Shown here in pieces: positions 1 through 8,283 of a stretch of DNA of 37,721 nt. Source of the stretch: Rugosibacter sp. (lineage in GTDB: Bacteria; Pseudomonadota; Gammaproteobacteria; Burkholderiales; Rhodocyclaceae); contig JAUSMB010000052.1 in NCBI GenBank assembly GCA_030645365.1, positions 1 to 37,721 of the forward strand, in the 5' to 3' direction. How positions within the stretch are numbered: position 1 is the first letter of the stretch; every line of letters begins with the position of its first letter. A model generated the notes under the pieces. It did not search any database. It was not told the DNA's origin and saw only the letters and a program-made list of their open reading frames with translations. A program made the translations under genes and the position numbers.

Positions 1-31
1 TCGCGGGCGGCTGTGACCGCTTGCCACAGCA

Positions 32-733
32 TCAATCGTCCTTGCTGGGTGGCGCTTTAGAGGATGCGGCACCGTGTTTTACGCGATCCGCCATGCCGGT
101 TAACATGCCGACAGCCGCTTTGCGCATCATGTCGGCAGTGGTTTGTGCGAGCTGCATCCCTGTCTCCATCTGCGCTTTACTGGCTGCGGTCATTTGCTGG
201 GTAAAAGTTTCCAGCGTGGTTTTGATCTGCTCACCCACAGCGGTGCCTGTGCGCCGGGCATGGCTGACCATATCCGCCAGCATGTCAGAAGCGAGCCCAC
301 GCGTTGCCGCAGCAGAGGTTTTCATGGTTTCCAGAAACAGCGCTTCCAGGCTTTCGAGATCGGCACGCGTTCTCGCCATATCCTGACTGGAGAATTTTTG
401 TGCACGGCCAGCCGCTTCTTCTACCGCCAGTTTTGTCGCTGCGGCAAATTGCGTCAGCGCCGCATCCAGCCCGGAAACCGCTTCTTTCATGCGCGCCTGG
501 GCCACGCTTGCTTGGGTTTTGGTTTTATCCAGTTCCTCCTGCACGCCTTCACGTGTGCCTTGCACCACCGCATGCATGATGCCGCCTATGGATTCGAGGC
601 TCAGTGCATGGTTGCTCATCGCATCCAGCGTAAGCTGGCGCACAGCCGCCTGCACGTCCGTGCCTTGCGCAACAACCTGCCGTACGCGGCTTTCCAGTGC
701 GCCATTTTGTTCATCTTTTTTCTGCGTAGCCAT
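32..733 (-). CDS. Phasin-like DUF6781 family protein
   Basis: The protein has 233 residues, is almost wholly helical and rich in Ala, Gln, Lys and Thr, with long heptad-like stretches typical of phasin-like or coiled-coil proteins. I recall the N-terminal segment (VRQ..LTLDAMS) as that of the DUF6781 family, which has no proven function. There is no signal peptide or membrane segment, so it is probably cytosolic. I chose the ATG at 733 because an AGGAG lies 9 nt upstream; a TTG two codons earlier is possible. It stands alone, downstream of cbpA-cbpM on the same strand with a gap of about 125 nt. A granule-associated phasin role is inference from composition. Bases 1-31, left of its stop, hold nothing I can assign. 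Confidence 0.6.
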   Translation of the reverse strand: MATQKKDEQNGALESRVRQVVAQGTDVQAAVRQLTLDAMSNHALSLESIGGIMHAVVQGTREGVQEELDKTKTQASVAQARMKEAVSGLDAALTQFAAATKLAVEEAAGRAQKFSSQDMARTRADLESLEALFLETMKTSAAATRGLASDMLADMVSHARRTGTAVGEQIKTTLETFTQQMTAASKAQMETGMQLAQTTADMMRKAAVGMLTGMADRVKHGAASSKAPPSKDD

Positions 734-858
734 GATCAATTGCTCCTTTGAGTGGTTAGTTAAGCAAATGAATATCTATGAAACACATGCCTTTAAAACC
801 CATTACACCCTGCAAATATTACAAACACGACAACAAACACGATAGCGCGACAAAAAAC

Positions 859-1170
859 TTACATGCCTTCAAGCGCTCGCAATCTCGTGCGTAGCGCATC
901 TATTTCTTCGAGCAGTTGCACCGCCAATGCTGCCCCCGCGCGGTTAACGCCAAGATCGCTTTGCAAGCGCAGCACCACGCGCGCACGGCGCAGATGCACG
1001 CCGGTAAAAACCCAGCGCTGTGGCGCATCGCCCACCGGCGTGATGATGCCCTCATCAACCAGCTCGATAATGCTTTCAGCATGCGTTGTACAAGCACGAC
1101 ACACGTCAGCCAACGATAAATCCATCAGTTCTTCAAGAATGACGCCTTCAATTTCTGACTGCCTGCTCAT
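859..1170 (-). CDS. cbpM: Chaperone modulator CbpM
   Basis: The 103-residue protein resembles CbpM, a MerR-fold protein that binds the J domain of CbpA and blocks its action on DnaK. A MerR-like helix-turn-helix stretch covers residues 19-60 ([11 protein letters not shown], then VDEGIITP), followed by a Leu-rich helix near the C terminus that would form the dimer interface. The start codon overlaps the cbpA stop by 4 nt (ATGA), so the two are translationally coupled, as in the known cbpA-cbpM pair. The length matches the family (about 100 residues). No terminator was seen downstream. Confidence 0.88.
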   Translation of the reverse strand: MSRQSEIEGVILEELMDLSLADVCRACTTHAESIIELVDEGIITPVGDAPQRWVFTGVHLRRARVVLRLQSDLGVNRAGAALAVQLLEEIDALRTRLRALEGM

Positions 1171-2159
1171 GATGACACCCCTAATTTCGCACGCGGGTTA
1201 AACCCGGGAAACTGTTTTGCCATATCACTATAAACCGCCCGGGCTGCCTCATCATTTGCCGGTGGCAGGGCAATTTGCAATATCGCGTAAAAATCACCCG
1301 CCACACCACTGGTCGAGGCAGCGGGAATGCCGCGACCCTTTAAGCGCAATTTAGCACCGGAAACAGATCCTGCCGGAATCTTGAGTTCAACCGAACCATT
1401 GGGCGTAGGTACGGTGACGTTCGCTCCCAAGGCGGCTTCCCAAGGAGCCAAAGGCAAATCGAGCATGACATCGCGCTGATCCACCCGATAGTGCGGATGC
1501 GGTCGAAATTCAATTTCCAGATACAGATCCCCGGCCTTGCCTTGGCCGATACCCGGCGTGCCCTGCCCGCTCAGGCGTATGTTTTGTCCCGCACGAACCC
1601 CTCGCGGAATAGTCACATTCAGCTTTTGCTCGCGCAAAGCGACATGGCCTTGTGCATCTGCTTCCGGCACATGCAAAACAATCATGCGGGTGGCGCCGTG
1701 ATAAGCATCTTCCAGATCAATCAGCACCTTGGCGTGGCGATCGGTACCATGCGCGTGGCCCGCCCCGCCCCGGAACTGGCCATGGGATGCGCCTCGACTT
1801 TGCGCGGCACGTCCAAACAGCTGCTCAAAAAACTCGCTGTAATCTGCACCATCACCGCCCCTGCCGCCACCCGTAAAGCCCCCACCAGAAAACTCAAACC
1901 CCTCATTCCAGTCCGGCGGGGGACGGAACTCCTGGCCGCCCTTCCAGTTGGCACCTAGTCGATCATAAGCTGCACGCTTTTCCGGATCTTTTAACGCTTC
2001 ATACGCTTCACCGAGTTCTTTGAAGCGCTCCTCGGCATCTGCCTCTTTGCTGACATCCGGGTGATATTTACGCGCCAGCTGGCGGTAGGCACGCTTGATG
2101 TCATCCTGCGTTGCACTGCGCTCAACGCCCATGATTTTGTAGTAATCCTTGAACTCCAT
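1167..2159 (-). CDS. cbpA: DnaJ-type co-chaperone CbpA (curved DNA-binding protein)
   Basis: This is a J-domain protein that stimulates the DnaK ATPase. The J domain covers residues 3-67 and contains the HPD tripeptide (KYHPDVSK). A Gly/Phe-rich linker follows (residues about 90-140, with [13 protein letters not shown]), then two beta-rich substrate-binding domains. The Cys-rich zinc domain of DnaJ is absent, which fits CbpA. The ATG at 2159 is preferred over the one at 2165 because AGGA lies 7 nt upstream of the former and only 1 nt from the latter. cbpM follows with a 4-nt overlap. It may be transcribed with the metallo-hydrolase upstream (44-nt gap). Whether it also binds curved DNA is not visible. 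Confidence 0.9.
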   Translation of the reverse strand: MEFKDYYKIMGVERSATQDDIKRAYRQLARKYHPDVSKEADAEERFKELGEAYEALKDPEKRAAYDRLGANWKGGQEFRPPPDWNEGFEFSGGGFTGGGRGGDGADYSEFFEQLFGRAAQSRGASHGQFRGGAGHAHGTDRHAKVLIDLEDAYHGATRMIVLHVPEADAQGHVALREQKLNVTIPRGVRAGQNIRLSGQGTPGIGQGKAGDLYLEIEFRPHPHYRVDQRDVMLDLPLAPWEAALGANVTVPTPNGSVELKIPAGSVSGAKLRLKGRGIPAASTSGVAGDFYAILQIALPPANDEAARAVYSDMAKQFPGFNPRAKLGVSS

Positions 2160-2203
2160 AACCATTTCCTGAAAAGGTTTATTGAAGCTATATGCGGCCG
2201 AAT

Positions 2204-3607
2204 TTACAAATTAAAAGACTGACCTGGTTCAGGCATCTCGACATGCGTGTCTGAACTTTGCAAAGAAAGTTGCGTGGAAAATTTTTGCATCACCTCGCCT
2301 TCACCATGTACCAGAAAAGTACGCGGCGCCCGGCTGTGTTGATGCCAGGCCAGAAGCTCATCACGATCGGCATGGGCGGAGAATCCATTGATGGTATAAA
2401 TTTTTGCCCGCACCAAAATCTCTTCGCCAAACAAGGTGACCGTTTTGGCACCATCGACAATGCGCCGCGCCAAAGTGCCTTGGGCGGCAAAGCCGACAAA
2501 CACGACACTCGAATTTTCGCGCCACAAATTATGCTTTAGGTGATGCCGCACCCGGCCGCCGGTTGCCATGCCCGATCCGGCCAGAATAACTGCCCCGCTG
2601 GTGATCGCGTTAAGGGCCATGGATTCTGAGGACTCGTGTGTGAAGTGCAGCCCTGGCAAAGAAAAAGGGTCTTGCCCGGAATCAAACAGGGTTCGCGTTT
2701 CCGCATCAAAACATTCCGGATGACGACGAAAAATTTCAGTGGCTGAAATCGCCATCGGCGAATCAAGAAAGACTTGCACGTTGTGACGTAATCGGCCGCT
2801 TTCAACGCCGGCACGCAAATAAAAAAGAATCTCTTGTGCACGCTCTAATGCGAAGGTCGGAATAATGACATTGCCGCCACGACGGAAAGTCTCTTCGACC
2901 GCCTGATAAAGTTCTTCGATGGAGGGCTCAAGTGGCTTGTGCAACCGGTCGCCATAGGTTGTTTCCATAACCACCACATCACTGATGGGCGGCGGCGTGG
3001 GGTCGCGCAATATCGGCCGCTTTGCGTTGCCGATGTCGCCAGAAAAAACAATGCTGCGTTTTTTACCGTCATCCTCAATCTGCAAATAAATACTGGCCGA
3101 GCCCAGAATATGGCCCGCATCAAGAAAAGTGGCGGTGATACCTTTCGCGATGACCATAGGCTGGTTGTAATGCGCTGTGCGGCCGAAATAATCCAGACAA
3201 TTGAGGGTATCAAGCTGGGTATACAGTGGCTGCGGCAACTCTCCCTTGTCTTTGTTTTGGCGCATGAGTTTGCGGGATTGCCAACGCGCATCTTCTTCTT
3301 GCAGATGGGCAGAATCGAGCATCACCACCTTCGCCAGTTCGCGGCTCGCGGCGGTGGTAATGATTTCACCGTGAAACCCGCGCTTGGCGAGCAAAGGCAG
3401 CCTGCCGCAATGATCAAGGTGCGCATGGGTGAGCAAAACAAAATCAATCGCCGCGGCGTCAAAGCCGAAGGGTGCTACATTTTCCTCGCTTAATTCACGA
3501 CCGCCCTGATATAAACCGCAATCAATGAGGATTCGTTTGCCCGCGCTCTCGACAAGATAACAAGAACCCGTAACACCGCGCGCCGCGCCGTAGAATGAAA
3601 GTTTCAT
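2204..3607 (-). CDS. Beta-CASP metallo-beta-lactamase-fold hydrolase (RNase J/CPSF-like)
   Basis: The 467-residue protein is a metallo-beta-lactamase fold with a beta-CASP insertion, the architecture of RNA-processing nucleases such as CPSF73 and of bacterial homologues. Visible signatures are the metal-binding motif [11 protein letters not shown] near residue 61, SGDIGN near 190, the beta-CASP segment with [14 protein letters not shown] near 344, and the C-terminal [13 protein letters not shown]. Length and motif order match the bacterial group annotated as MBL fold metallo-hydrolase or exonuclease. GGGAG lies 3 nt before the ATG. It follows the tautomerase by 19 nt and probably shares its transcript. 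RNA cleavage is inferred from family; the target is unknown. Confidence 0.85.
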   Translation of the reverse strand: MKLSFYGAARGVTGSCYLVESAGKRILIDCGLYQGGRELSEENVAPFGFDAAAIDFVLLTHAHLDHCGRLPLLAKRGFHGEIITTAASRELAKVVMLDSAHLQEEDARWQSRKLMRQNKDKGELPQPLYTQLDTLNCLDYFGRTAHYNQPMVIAKGITATFLDAGHILGSASIYLQIEDDGKKRSIVFSGDIGNAKRPILRDPTPPPISDVVVMETTYGDRLHKPLEPSIEELYQAVEETFRRGGNVIIPTFALERAQEILFYLRAGVESGRLRHNVQVFLDSPMAISATEIFRRHPECFDAETRTLFDSGQDPFSLPGLHFTHESSESMALNAITSGAVILAGSGMATGGRVRHHLKHNLWRENSSVVFVGFAAQGTLARRIVDGAKTVTLFGEEILVRAKIYTINGFSAHADRDELLAWHQHSRAPRTFLVHGEGEVMQKFSTQLSLQSSDTHVEMPEPGQSFNL

Positions 3608-3626
3608 CGACTCCCTTCACAAATGG

Positions 3627-4070
3627 TTAAGCGCCACCCACTTCGATCTTACGCGCTTCGATTTCTGCTTTTCTGCTGATCGCAGCAGGAATGCCGCCAA
3701 TGCCCCAGTGATCCGGCGTGCAGTTGGCAATATGCACCCGGATACGATTTCGTTCTGTGCCCAAGTTTTTTTCAATCGCATCCGTCACGGCAACAATCAA
3801 TTGATGATGCTGCGCCAGGCTGCGCCCTTCCATCAGGACCATTTCGATATACGGCATCTCAACCTGGCCACGCGGCCGGGTTTTTAAAACCTCACTGGCA
3901 GGCTCGCCCGCGATACCCCAAAGATCAGGATCAATCTCGGTAACCCAGATCTCCAACCGATCTTTGGGTGCCGCGAGCACCTCGACCATGACCGTTGAAA
4001 CATCACGAATCACACGTTTTAAAACGTCTTTCGAATGGCCCTGCAATACGTTGATATGAGCAACAGGCAT
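3627..4070 (-). CDS. Tautomerase superfamily protein with two fused 4-OT-like halves
   Basis: The protein has 147 residues and starts Met-Pro, so that after Met removal Pro would be the N-terminal catalytic base of the tautomerase superfamily. The sequence is a visible tandem duplication: residues 1-60 and 73-130 each begin MP, carry an amphipathic helix, and end in matching PDLWGI.G.PA and PDHWGIGGIPA segments. This is the fused layout of cis-CaaD, MSAD and MIF rather than the short subunit of 4-oxalocrotonate tautomerase. A strong AAGGAG lies 6 nt before the ATG. It sits 19 nt after the SDR gene and 19 nt before the metallo-hydrolase. The substrate cannot be told. Confidence 0.8.
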   Translation of the reverse strand: MPVAHINVLQGHSKDVLKRVIRDVSTVMVEVLAAPKDRLEIWVTEIDPDLWGIAGEPASEVLKTRPRGQVEMPYIEMVLMEGRSLAQHHQLIVAVTDAIEKNLGTERNRIRVHIANCTPDHWGIGGIPAAISRKAEIEARKIEVGGA

Positions 4071-4089
4071 ACTGATCTCCTTGAAATTT

Positions 4090-4857
4090 TTACGGCAAAC
4101 CGTGACGCCGACCAGAATCCAGCATCAAGGACGAGCCGGCCATGGCATCGGCTTCGGGGGCTAAAAGCAGGCAGATGCCCCATGCTACTTGCTCCGGCAA
4201 AGTAAAGGCGTGGATAGCTGACTGCTGACGGATTTCATCGAGCACCACGTCAGGTGTCACCCCCCGCTTTGCTGCATTTGCTGTTGCAATGGCGTGGAGG
4301 CGTTCGGTTTCTGCCGGGCCGGGTGCAACCAGATGCGCAGTAACGCCGCGGTCGCCCAGTGCCCAGCTCAACTGGCGCATTAAATTAGTGAGCGCGGCAT
4401 TGGCCACACCTGCTGTTGCAGCATAAGCTGTGGGCTCAAAACCGTAATGCCCGCCTACGGCAACGAGCCGCGAGCCACGCACCAAGTGGCTTTCCACCGC
4501 GCGAAAAAGACGCAGCATGCCTCCGGCTTTAATGTTGACCGCCTGTCCCAACACCAGCGGGCTCGCCTCCAACACGCCACCGGCCACCGGCACGCCCGGC
4601 GCATGAATGGCCATGCGCACGGTTTTATCCACGTGTTGCGCAATTGTCTCGATAGAGGAGTCCTCACTGATGTCCGCCACGCAATAACGAATATGAGGGG
4701 AGCTCTCGCTCAGCGACTTGAGCTCTTCTTCTGATCGTCCGACAGCCAACAGATCCAGGCCTGAAGCCACCAGCCGACGTGCGACAAATTTTCCTAACGC
4801 GCCGGTAGCACCCACCATAACAGCCAATTCACGGGGATTGTTTGATTCAGTAGTCAA
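4090..4857 (-). CDS. SDR-fold protein with atypical active site
   Basis: The 255-residue protein has a Rossmann fold of the short-chain dehydrogenase/reductase family, with the nucleotide-binding motif GATGALG at residues 17-23 and a VAPGPAETER segment typical of SDR C-terminal halves. The usual Ser...Tyr-x-x-x-Lys catalytic set is not in place: where classical SDRs read YSASKAAL this one reads AGVANAAL, and the Ser region reads VGGHYG. A Tyr lies four residues earlier (YAATA) but has no Lys partner. Translation appears to start at TTG 4857, with AAGGAG 6 nt upstream. It is the first gene of a likely SDR-tautomerase-hydrolase operon. It may bind a dinucleotide without normal oxidoreductase chemistry. 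Confidence 0.75.
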   Translation of the reverse strand: MTTESNNPRELAVMVGATGALGKFVARRLVASGLDLLAVGRSEEELKSLSESSPHIRYCVADISEDSSIETIAQHVDKTVRMAIHAPGVPVAGGVLEASPLVLGQAVNIKAGGMLRLFRAVESHLVRGSRLVAVGGHYGFEPTAYAATAGVANAALTNLMRQLSWALGDRGVTAHLVAPGPAETERLHAIATANAAKRGVTPDVVLDEIRQQSAIHAFTLPEQVAWGICLLLAPEADAMAGSSLMLDSGRRHGLP

Positions 4858-4923
4858 GATTTTCTCCTTTTAAAATGTATTTGCCATATTGTATTCTCTG
4901 TATCACCAGCGTCGGCTTTTTAA

Positions 4924-5850
4924 TCAAGTGATTGTTGCGTGACAACCATGGTCGTGACTTTCAAGTTCAATTTGCAAGGTAGGATGTGTAATCGAAAAAT
5001 CACGTTGCAATGCGCCAGCTATCGCCTCAAGCGCCGCATCTCCCGGATGTCCGGCGGGCATCACAAGATGAGCCGTTAGAGCGCACTCTGTTGTGCTCAT
5101 CGCCCAGACATGCAAGTCATGCACCTCCGTCACACCGGGCTGGCTGCGCAACAAGGCATCCACGGCGGCAAGATCAATCCCATCGGGTACACCGTCAAAC
5201 AACAAATGCAGCGACTGACGAAACAAGCCCCAGGTACTCATGATGATCACCAGTGCAATGGCCAGACTGGTTACCGGATCAACCCAGGCCCAGCCTTGCC
5301 ACAGATACAACATGCCCGCAAATACAACACCGAGGGATACCAATGCATCAGCAGCCATGTGCACAAACGCGCCGCGAATGTTGATGTCATGCTCGCGCCC
5401 GGCCATGAAGAGTGCGGCGGTAACGCCATTGATCACTACACCGATGGCAGCCACCACGATTACCGTCATCCCCTCGACAGGCACCGGTGAATGCAAGCGA
5501 TGCGCCGCCTCCCACATGAGCGACCCCATGGCGACCAACAATAAAACGGCATTGGTAAATGCCGCGAGAATGGATGCGCGTTGCCACCCATACGTGTGTC
5601 GCGCATCGGGCTCTCGTCTGCCAGCGGCCACAGCGCCCCAGGCCAGCAACAGACCGGCGACATCTGAAAGATTATGTCCGGCATCTGCCAGCAAGGCCAG
5701 TGATCCGGCATGCCAGCCGTAGAAGACTTCGATAATGACAAACACAACATTCAGCGTTATGCCAATAATGAAAGCGCGATTGAACGATGCTGCGCCGTGG
5801 GTATGCCCATGGCCATGGCTGCTTTCAGAGTGATCATGGGTGTCGCGCAT
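4924..5850 (-). CDS. Cation diffusion facilitator family metal efflux transporter (CzcD/ZitB-like)
   Basis: This inner-membrane antiporter probably exports Zn(II), Cd(II) or Co(II) in exchange for protons. The N terminus is His-rich (HDHSESSHGHGHTHG), followed by about six hydrophobic helices and a cytosolic C-terminal domain of about 80 residues. Two CDF metal-site motifs are visible: HNLSD in helix 2 and HMAAD in helix 5. The reading frame stays open to 5940. I chose the Met at 5850 (MRDTHDH) because it begins the His-rich leader common in this family, but no strong ribosome-binding site supports it and the Met at 5922 is an alternative. It diverges from badI. Metal specificity cannot be read from the sequence. 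Confidence 0.85.
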   Translation of the reverse strand: MRDTHDHSESSHGHGHTHGAASFNRAFIIGITLNVVFVIIEVFYGWHAGSLALLADAGHNLSDVAGLLLAWGAVAAGRREPDARHTYGWQRASILAAFTNAVLLLVAMGSLMWEAAHRLHSPVPVEGMTVIVVAAIGVVINGVTAALFMAGREHDINIRGAFVHMAADALVSLGVVFAGMLYLWQGWAWVDPVTSLAIALVIIMSTWGLFRQSLHLLFDGVPDGIDLAAVDALLRSQPGVTEVHDLHVWAMSTTECALTAHLVMPAGHPGDAALEAIAGALQRDFSITHPTLQIELESHDHGCHATIT

Positions 5851-5990
5851 AGAATAGGTTGAGTCAAGACAGGGCGAAAATTTCGCTTTGAAAATGCTCT
5901 TTTGAATTTGCTCACAGTGCATGCCGATAAGGTTTAGCACTGTATCACCCTAGTTACTGCAAACTACCAGCAACCGCTGAGTCAGTCCGT

Positions 5991-6018
5991 TTGAATAAAA
6001 AGTATTTCACAGTAATAT
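5991..6018 (+). promoter_or_regulatory. Possible sigma-70 promoter upstream of badI
   Basis: TTGAAT at 5991 and TAATAT at 6013 are separated by 16 bp in the 253-bp region between the CDF gene and badI. This would leave a leader of about 165 nt before badI. The match is by eye only. No MarR-type BadR regulator gene is present in the window. Confidence 0.3.
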
Positions 6019-6193
6019 GTGCCGATAATAAGTAAAGTCGGCGAAAAATCGTCATGGATAGACCGCGAAAGTTAATGCGGCATCGGAGTCATTACCCATA
6101 AAAAATCAGCTTCAATTTAGGCATCACCACGGGGTTTATTCACTCATCAAAATTATTCTCTCCCCCTTTTCAATTTAACCAGAGGATTGGCAC

Positions 6194-6976
6194 ATGAACT
6201 ACGAAGATATTCTGTATGAAGTACGCAACGGCGCGGCGTGGATCACCATCAACCGGCCCGAAAAAATGAATGCCTTTCGCGGTAAGACGTGTGATGAGTT
6301 GATCCACGCGATTAACAAGGCAGGCTACACCCACGACATTGGCGTGATCGTGCTGGCCGGGGCGGGGGAAAAAGCGTTTTGCACCGGGGGCGATCAGTCC
6401 GCGCATGAAGGCCAATATGACGGCCGTGGCACGGTCGGCCTGCCGGTTGAGGAGCTACATAACGCGATTCGCGATGTGCCCAAACCTGTGATTGCTCGCG
6501 TACAAGGCTATGCGGTGGGCGGCGGCAACGTGCTGTGCACCATTTGCGACTTCACCATTGCATCAGAGAAAGCCACCTTCGCCCAAGTCGGACCAAAAGT
6601 CGGCTCAGTCGATCCTGGCTATGGCACGGCATTTCTGTCCCGCGTTGTGGGTGAAAAAAAAGCGCGCGAGATCTGGTATTTATGCCGTCGCTACCCAGCT
6701 GCCGAAGCATTGGCCATGGGCTTGGTGAATACAGTCGTACCGCACGATCAACTTGATGCGGAAGTGGACAAATGGTGCGCTGAAATCATGGAAAAAAGCC
6801 CTACCGCGATTGCCATTGCCAAACGCTCATTCAATATGGATACCGCACACCAGGCAGGCATTGCCGGCATGGGCATGTACGCGCTAAAGCTTTACTACGA
6901 AACCGAAGAATCACGTGAAGGCGTCAAGGCTTTTCTGGAAAAGCGTAAACCTGACTTCCGCAAATATGCCAAGTGA
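6194..6976 (+). CDS. badI: 2-ketocyclohexanecarboxyl-CoA hydrolase BadI
   Basis: The 260-residue crotonase-fold protein matches my recollection of Rhodopseudomonas palustris BadI along its whole length, including the N terminus (MNYEDILYEVRNG), the segment CTGGDQSAH, and the C-terminal NMDTAHQAGIAGMGMYALK. BadI opens the ring of 2-ketocyclohexanecarboxyl-CoA by hydrolysis to give pimelyl-CoA, the step joining alicyclic degradation to beta-oxidation. The oxyanion-hole regions typical of crotonases are present (FCTGGDQ and GGGNVLCTICD). AGAGG lies upstream of the ATG. aliB and aliA follow on the same strand, supporting a cyclohexanecarboxylate role. Ring-cleaving naphthoyl-CoA-type synthases (MenB relatives) are the nearest alternative. 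Confidence 0.9.
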   Translation: MNYEDILYEVRNGAAWITINRPEKMNAFRGKTCDELIHAINKAGYTHDIGVIVLAGAGEKAFCTGGDQSAHEGQYDGRGTVGLPVEELHNAIRDVPKPVIARVQGYAVGGGNVLCTICDFTIASEKATFAQVGPKVGSVDPGYGTAFLSRVVGEKKAREIWYLCRRYPAAEALAMGLVNTVVPHDQLDAEVDKWCAEIMEKSPTAIAIAKRSFNMDTAHQAGIAGMGMYALKLYYETEESREGVKAFLEKRKPDFRKYAK

Positions 6977-7073
6977 TTTTTATTAGTGCCAATAGGCGCC
7001 ATTTGCCAACGCCCCACGGCTGAATGTCGAACGCATCCCTGCATTCGGCTTTTGAATTCCCGCAGGAGAGATA

Positions 7074-8225
7074 ATGAATCCTTACATTGATGAAGACCTT
7101 GCGATACTAGCCGAACAAGCCCGTCGCTTTGCCACCGAGCGCGTCGCGCCTGGCTTTTTAGAGCGCGACCAAACCCGCGTGCTGGATCGCACGCTAATGC
7201 GTGAGATGGGGCGGCTGGGTTTCATCGCGCCCGAATTGCCAGAGCAGCATGGCGGCCAAGGCTTGGGGTGCCTGGCCGCAGGGATTATTCACGAAGAAAT
7301 TGCGCGTGCTGATTTGAGCATTTCCTATATCAATCTGCTGGCCTCGTTAAATGGGCAGATTCTTGCGCACCACGGCAAACCTGAAGTCGTCAAACCCTGG
7401 CTCACCAAACTCACGCAAGGTGAAATACTGCTGGCAGTAGCGCTGACCGAGCCGGGCGGTGGCTCGGACGCCGCGAATCTGCGTCTGAAAATGGAACGCG
7501 TCGGCAACCACTACGTAATCAACGGAGAGAAAACCTCGATTTCAGCAGCCGACCAAGCAGATGCCGTAGTGGTGTTCGCCCGCACGGGGTCCGTGGATTC
7601 GGGTGCGCATGGGGTGTCTGCCATTCTGGTGCCGATGGATTTGCCGGGCATTACCCGCACCCGATTTGACTGTCACGGCCAACGCGCCATTGGCCGCGGT
7701 TCGCTGTTCTTTGAAAATGTGAAAGTACCCGTCGATCATCTGCTCGGTGAAGAAGGAAAAGGCTTTGTACAGGTCATGCGCGGCTTTGATTTTTCACGTG
7801 CCTTGATTGGCCTGCAAGTACTGGCAGTCGCCCGTGTTGCCCTCGAAGAAACCTGGGCCTATATAACTCAACGCAAAGCTTTTGGCCAGCCTATTTCAGC
7901 CTTTCAGGGCGTAACTCACCCGCTGGCAGATTTCGACACCCAGGTGGTGGCAGCACGACTACTCTGCCTGCAAGCCCTGTGGCTCAAAGACAAGGGGGCA
8001 CCGCACACGGCGGAAGCAGCCATGTGCAAATGGTGGGCGCCCAAGCTGGCTTACGATGTCGTCCATCAGTGCCTGCTGACGTTCGGTCATGGGGGCTATG
8101 ACCGCGGCTCGATGGAACAAAGGCTGCGTGATGTACTGGGTTTTCAGTTGGGTGATGGCACCGCCCAAATCATGAAAACCGTGATTGCTCGCACCCGTGC
8201 GGGACGTGCTGCCGTACCCGTGTAA
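7074..8225 (+). CDS. aliB: Cyclohexanecarboxyl-CoA dehydrogenase (acyl-CoA dehydrogenase family)
   Basis: This 383-residue flavoprotein of the acyl-CoA dehydrogenase family is placed by context as AliB, which converts cyclohexanecarboxyl-CoA to cyclohex-1-ene-1-carboxyl-CoA. Visible signatures are the flavin-contacting AVALTEPGGGSD near residue 121 and the C-terminal RLRDVLGFQLGDGTAQI. At the position of the catalytic Glu of medium-chain enzymes (in GFNTEYPVE) this protein reads GYDRGSME, so Gly replaces Glu and an Asp lies two residues before; see findings. The ribosome-binding site GGAGAG is 5-6 nt before the ATG. It lies between badI and aliA. Family is certain; substrate is inferred from the neighbours. 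Confidence 0.85.
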   Translation: MNPYIDEDLAILAEQARRFATERVAPGFLERDQTRVLDRTLMREMGRLGFIAPELPEQHGGQGLGCLAAGIIHEEIARADLSISYINLLASLNGQILAHHGKPEVVKPWLTKLTQGEILLAVALTEPGGGSDAANLRLKMERVGNHYVINGEKTSISAADQADAVVVFARTGSVDSGAHGVSAILVPMDLPGITRTRFDCHGQRAIGRGSLFFENVKVPVDHLLGEEGKGFVQVMRGFDFSRALIGLQVLAVARVALEETWAYITQRKAFGQPISAFQGVTHPLADFDTQVVAARLLCLQALWLKDKGAPHTAEAAMCKWWAPKLAYDVVHQCLLTFGHGGYDRGSMEQRLRDVLGFQLGDGTAQIMKTVIARTRAGRAAVPV

Positions 8226-8283
8226 TTTATGACTGAATAAGCAGATCATTGGTTTAAAAATAAAAACCTACAGGAGATAACTC

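Noticed and set aside
6030-6050. AAAGTCGGCG before badI, resembling the left end of the coding element
   Set aside because: Only ten bases match and neither the palindrome nor the right end is present.
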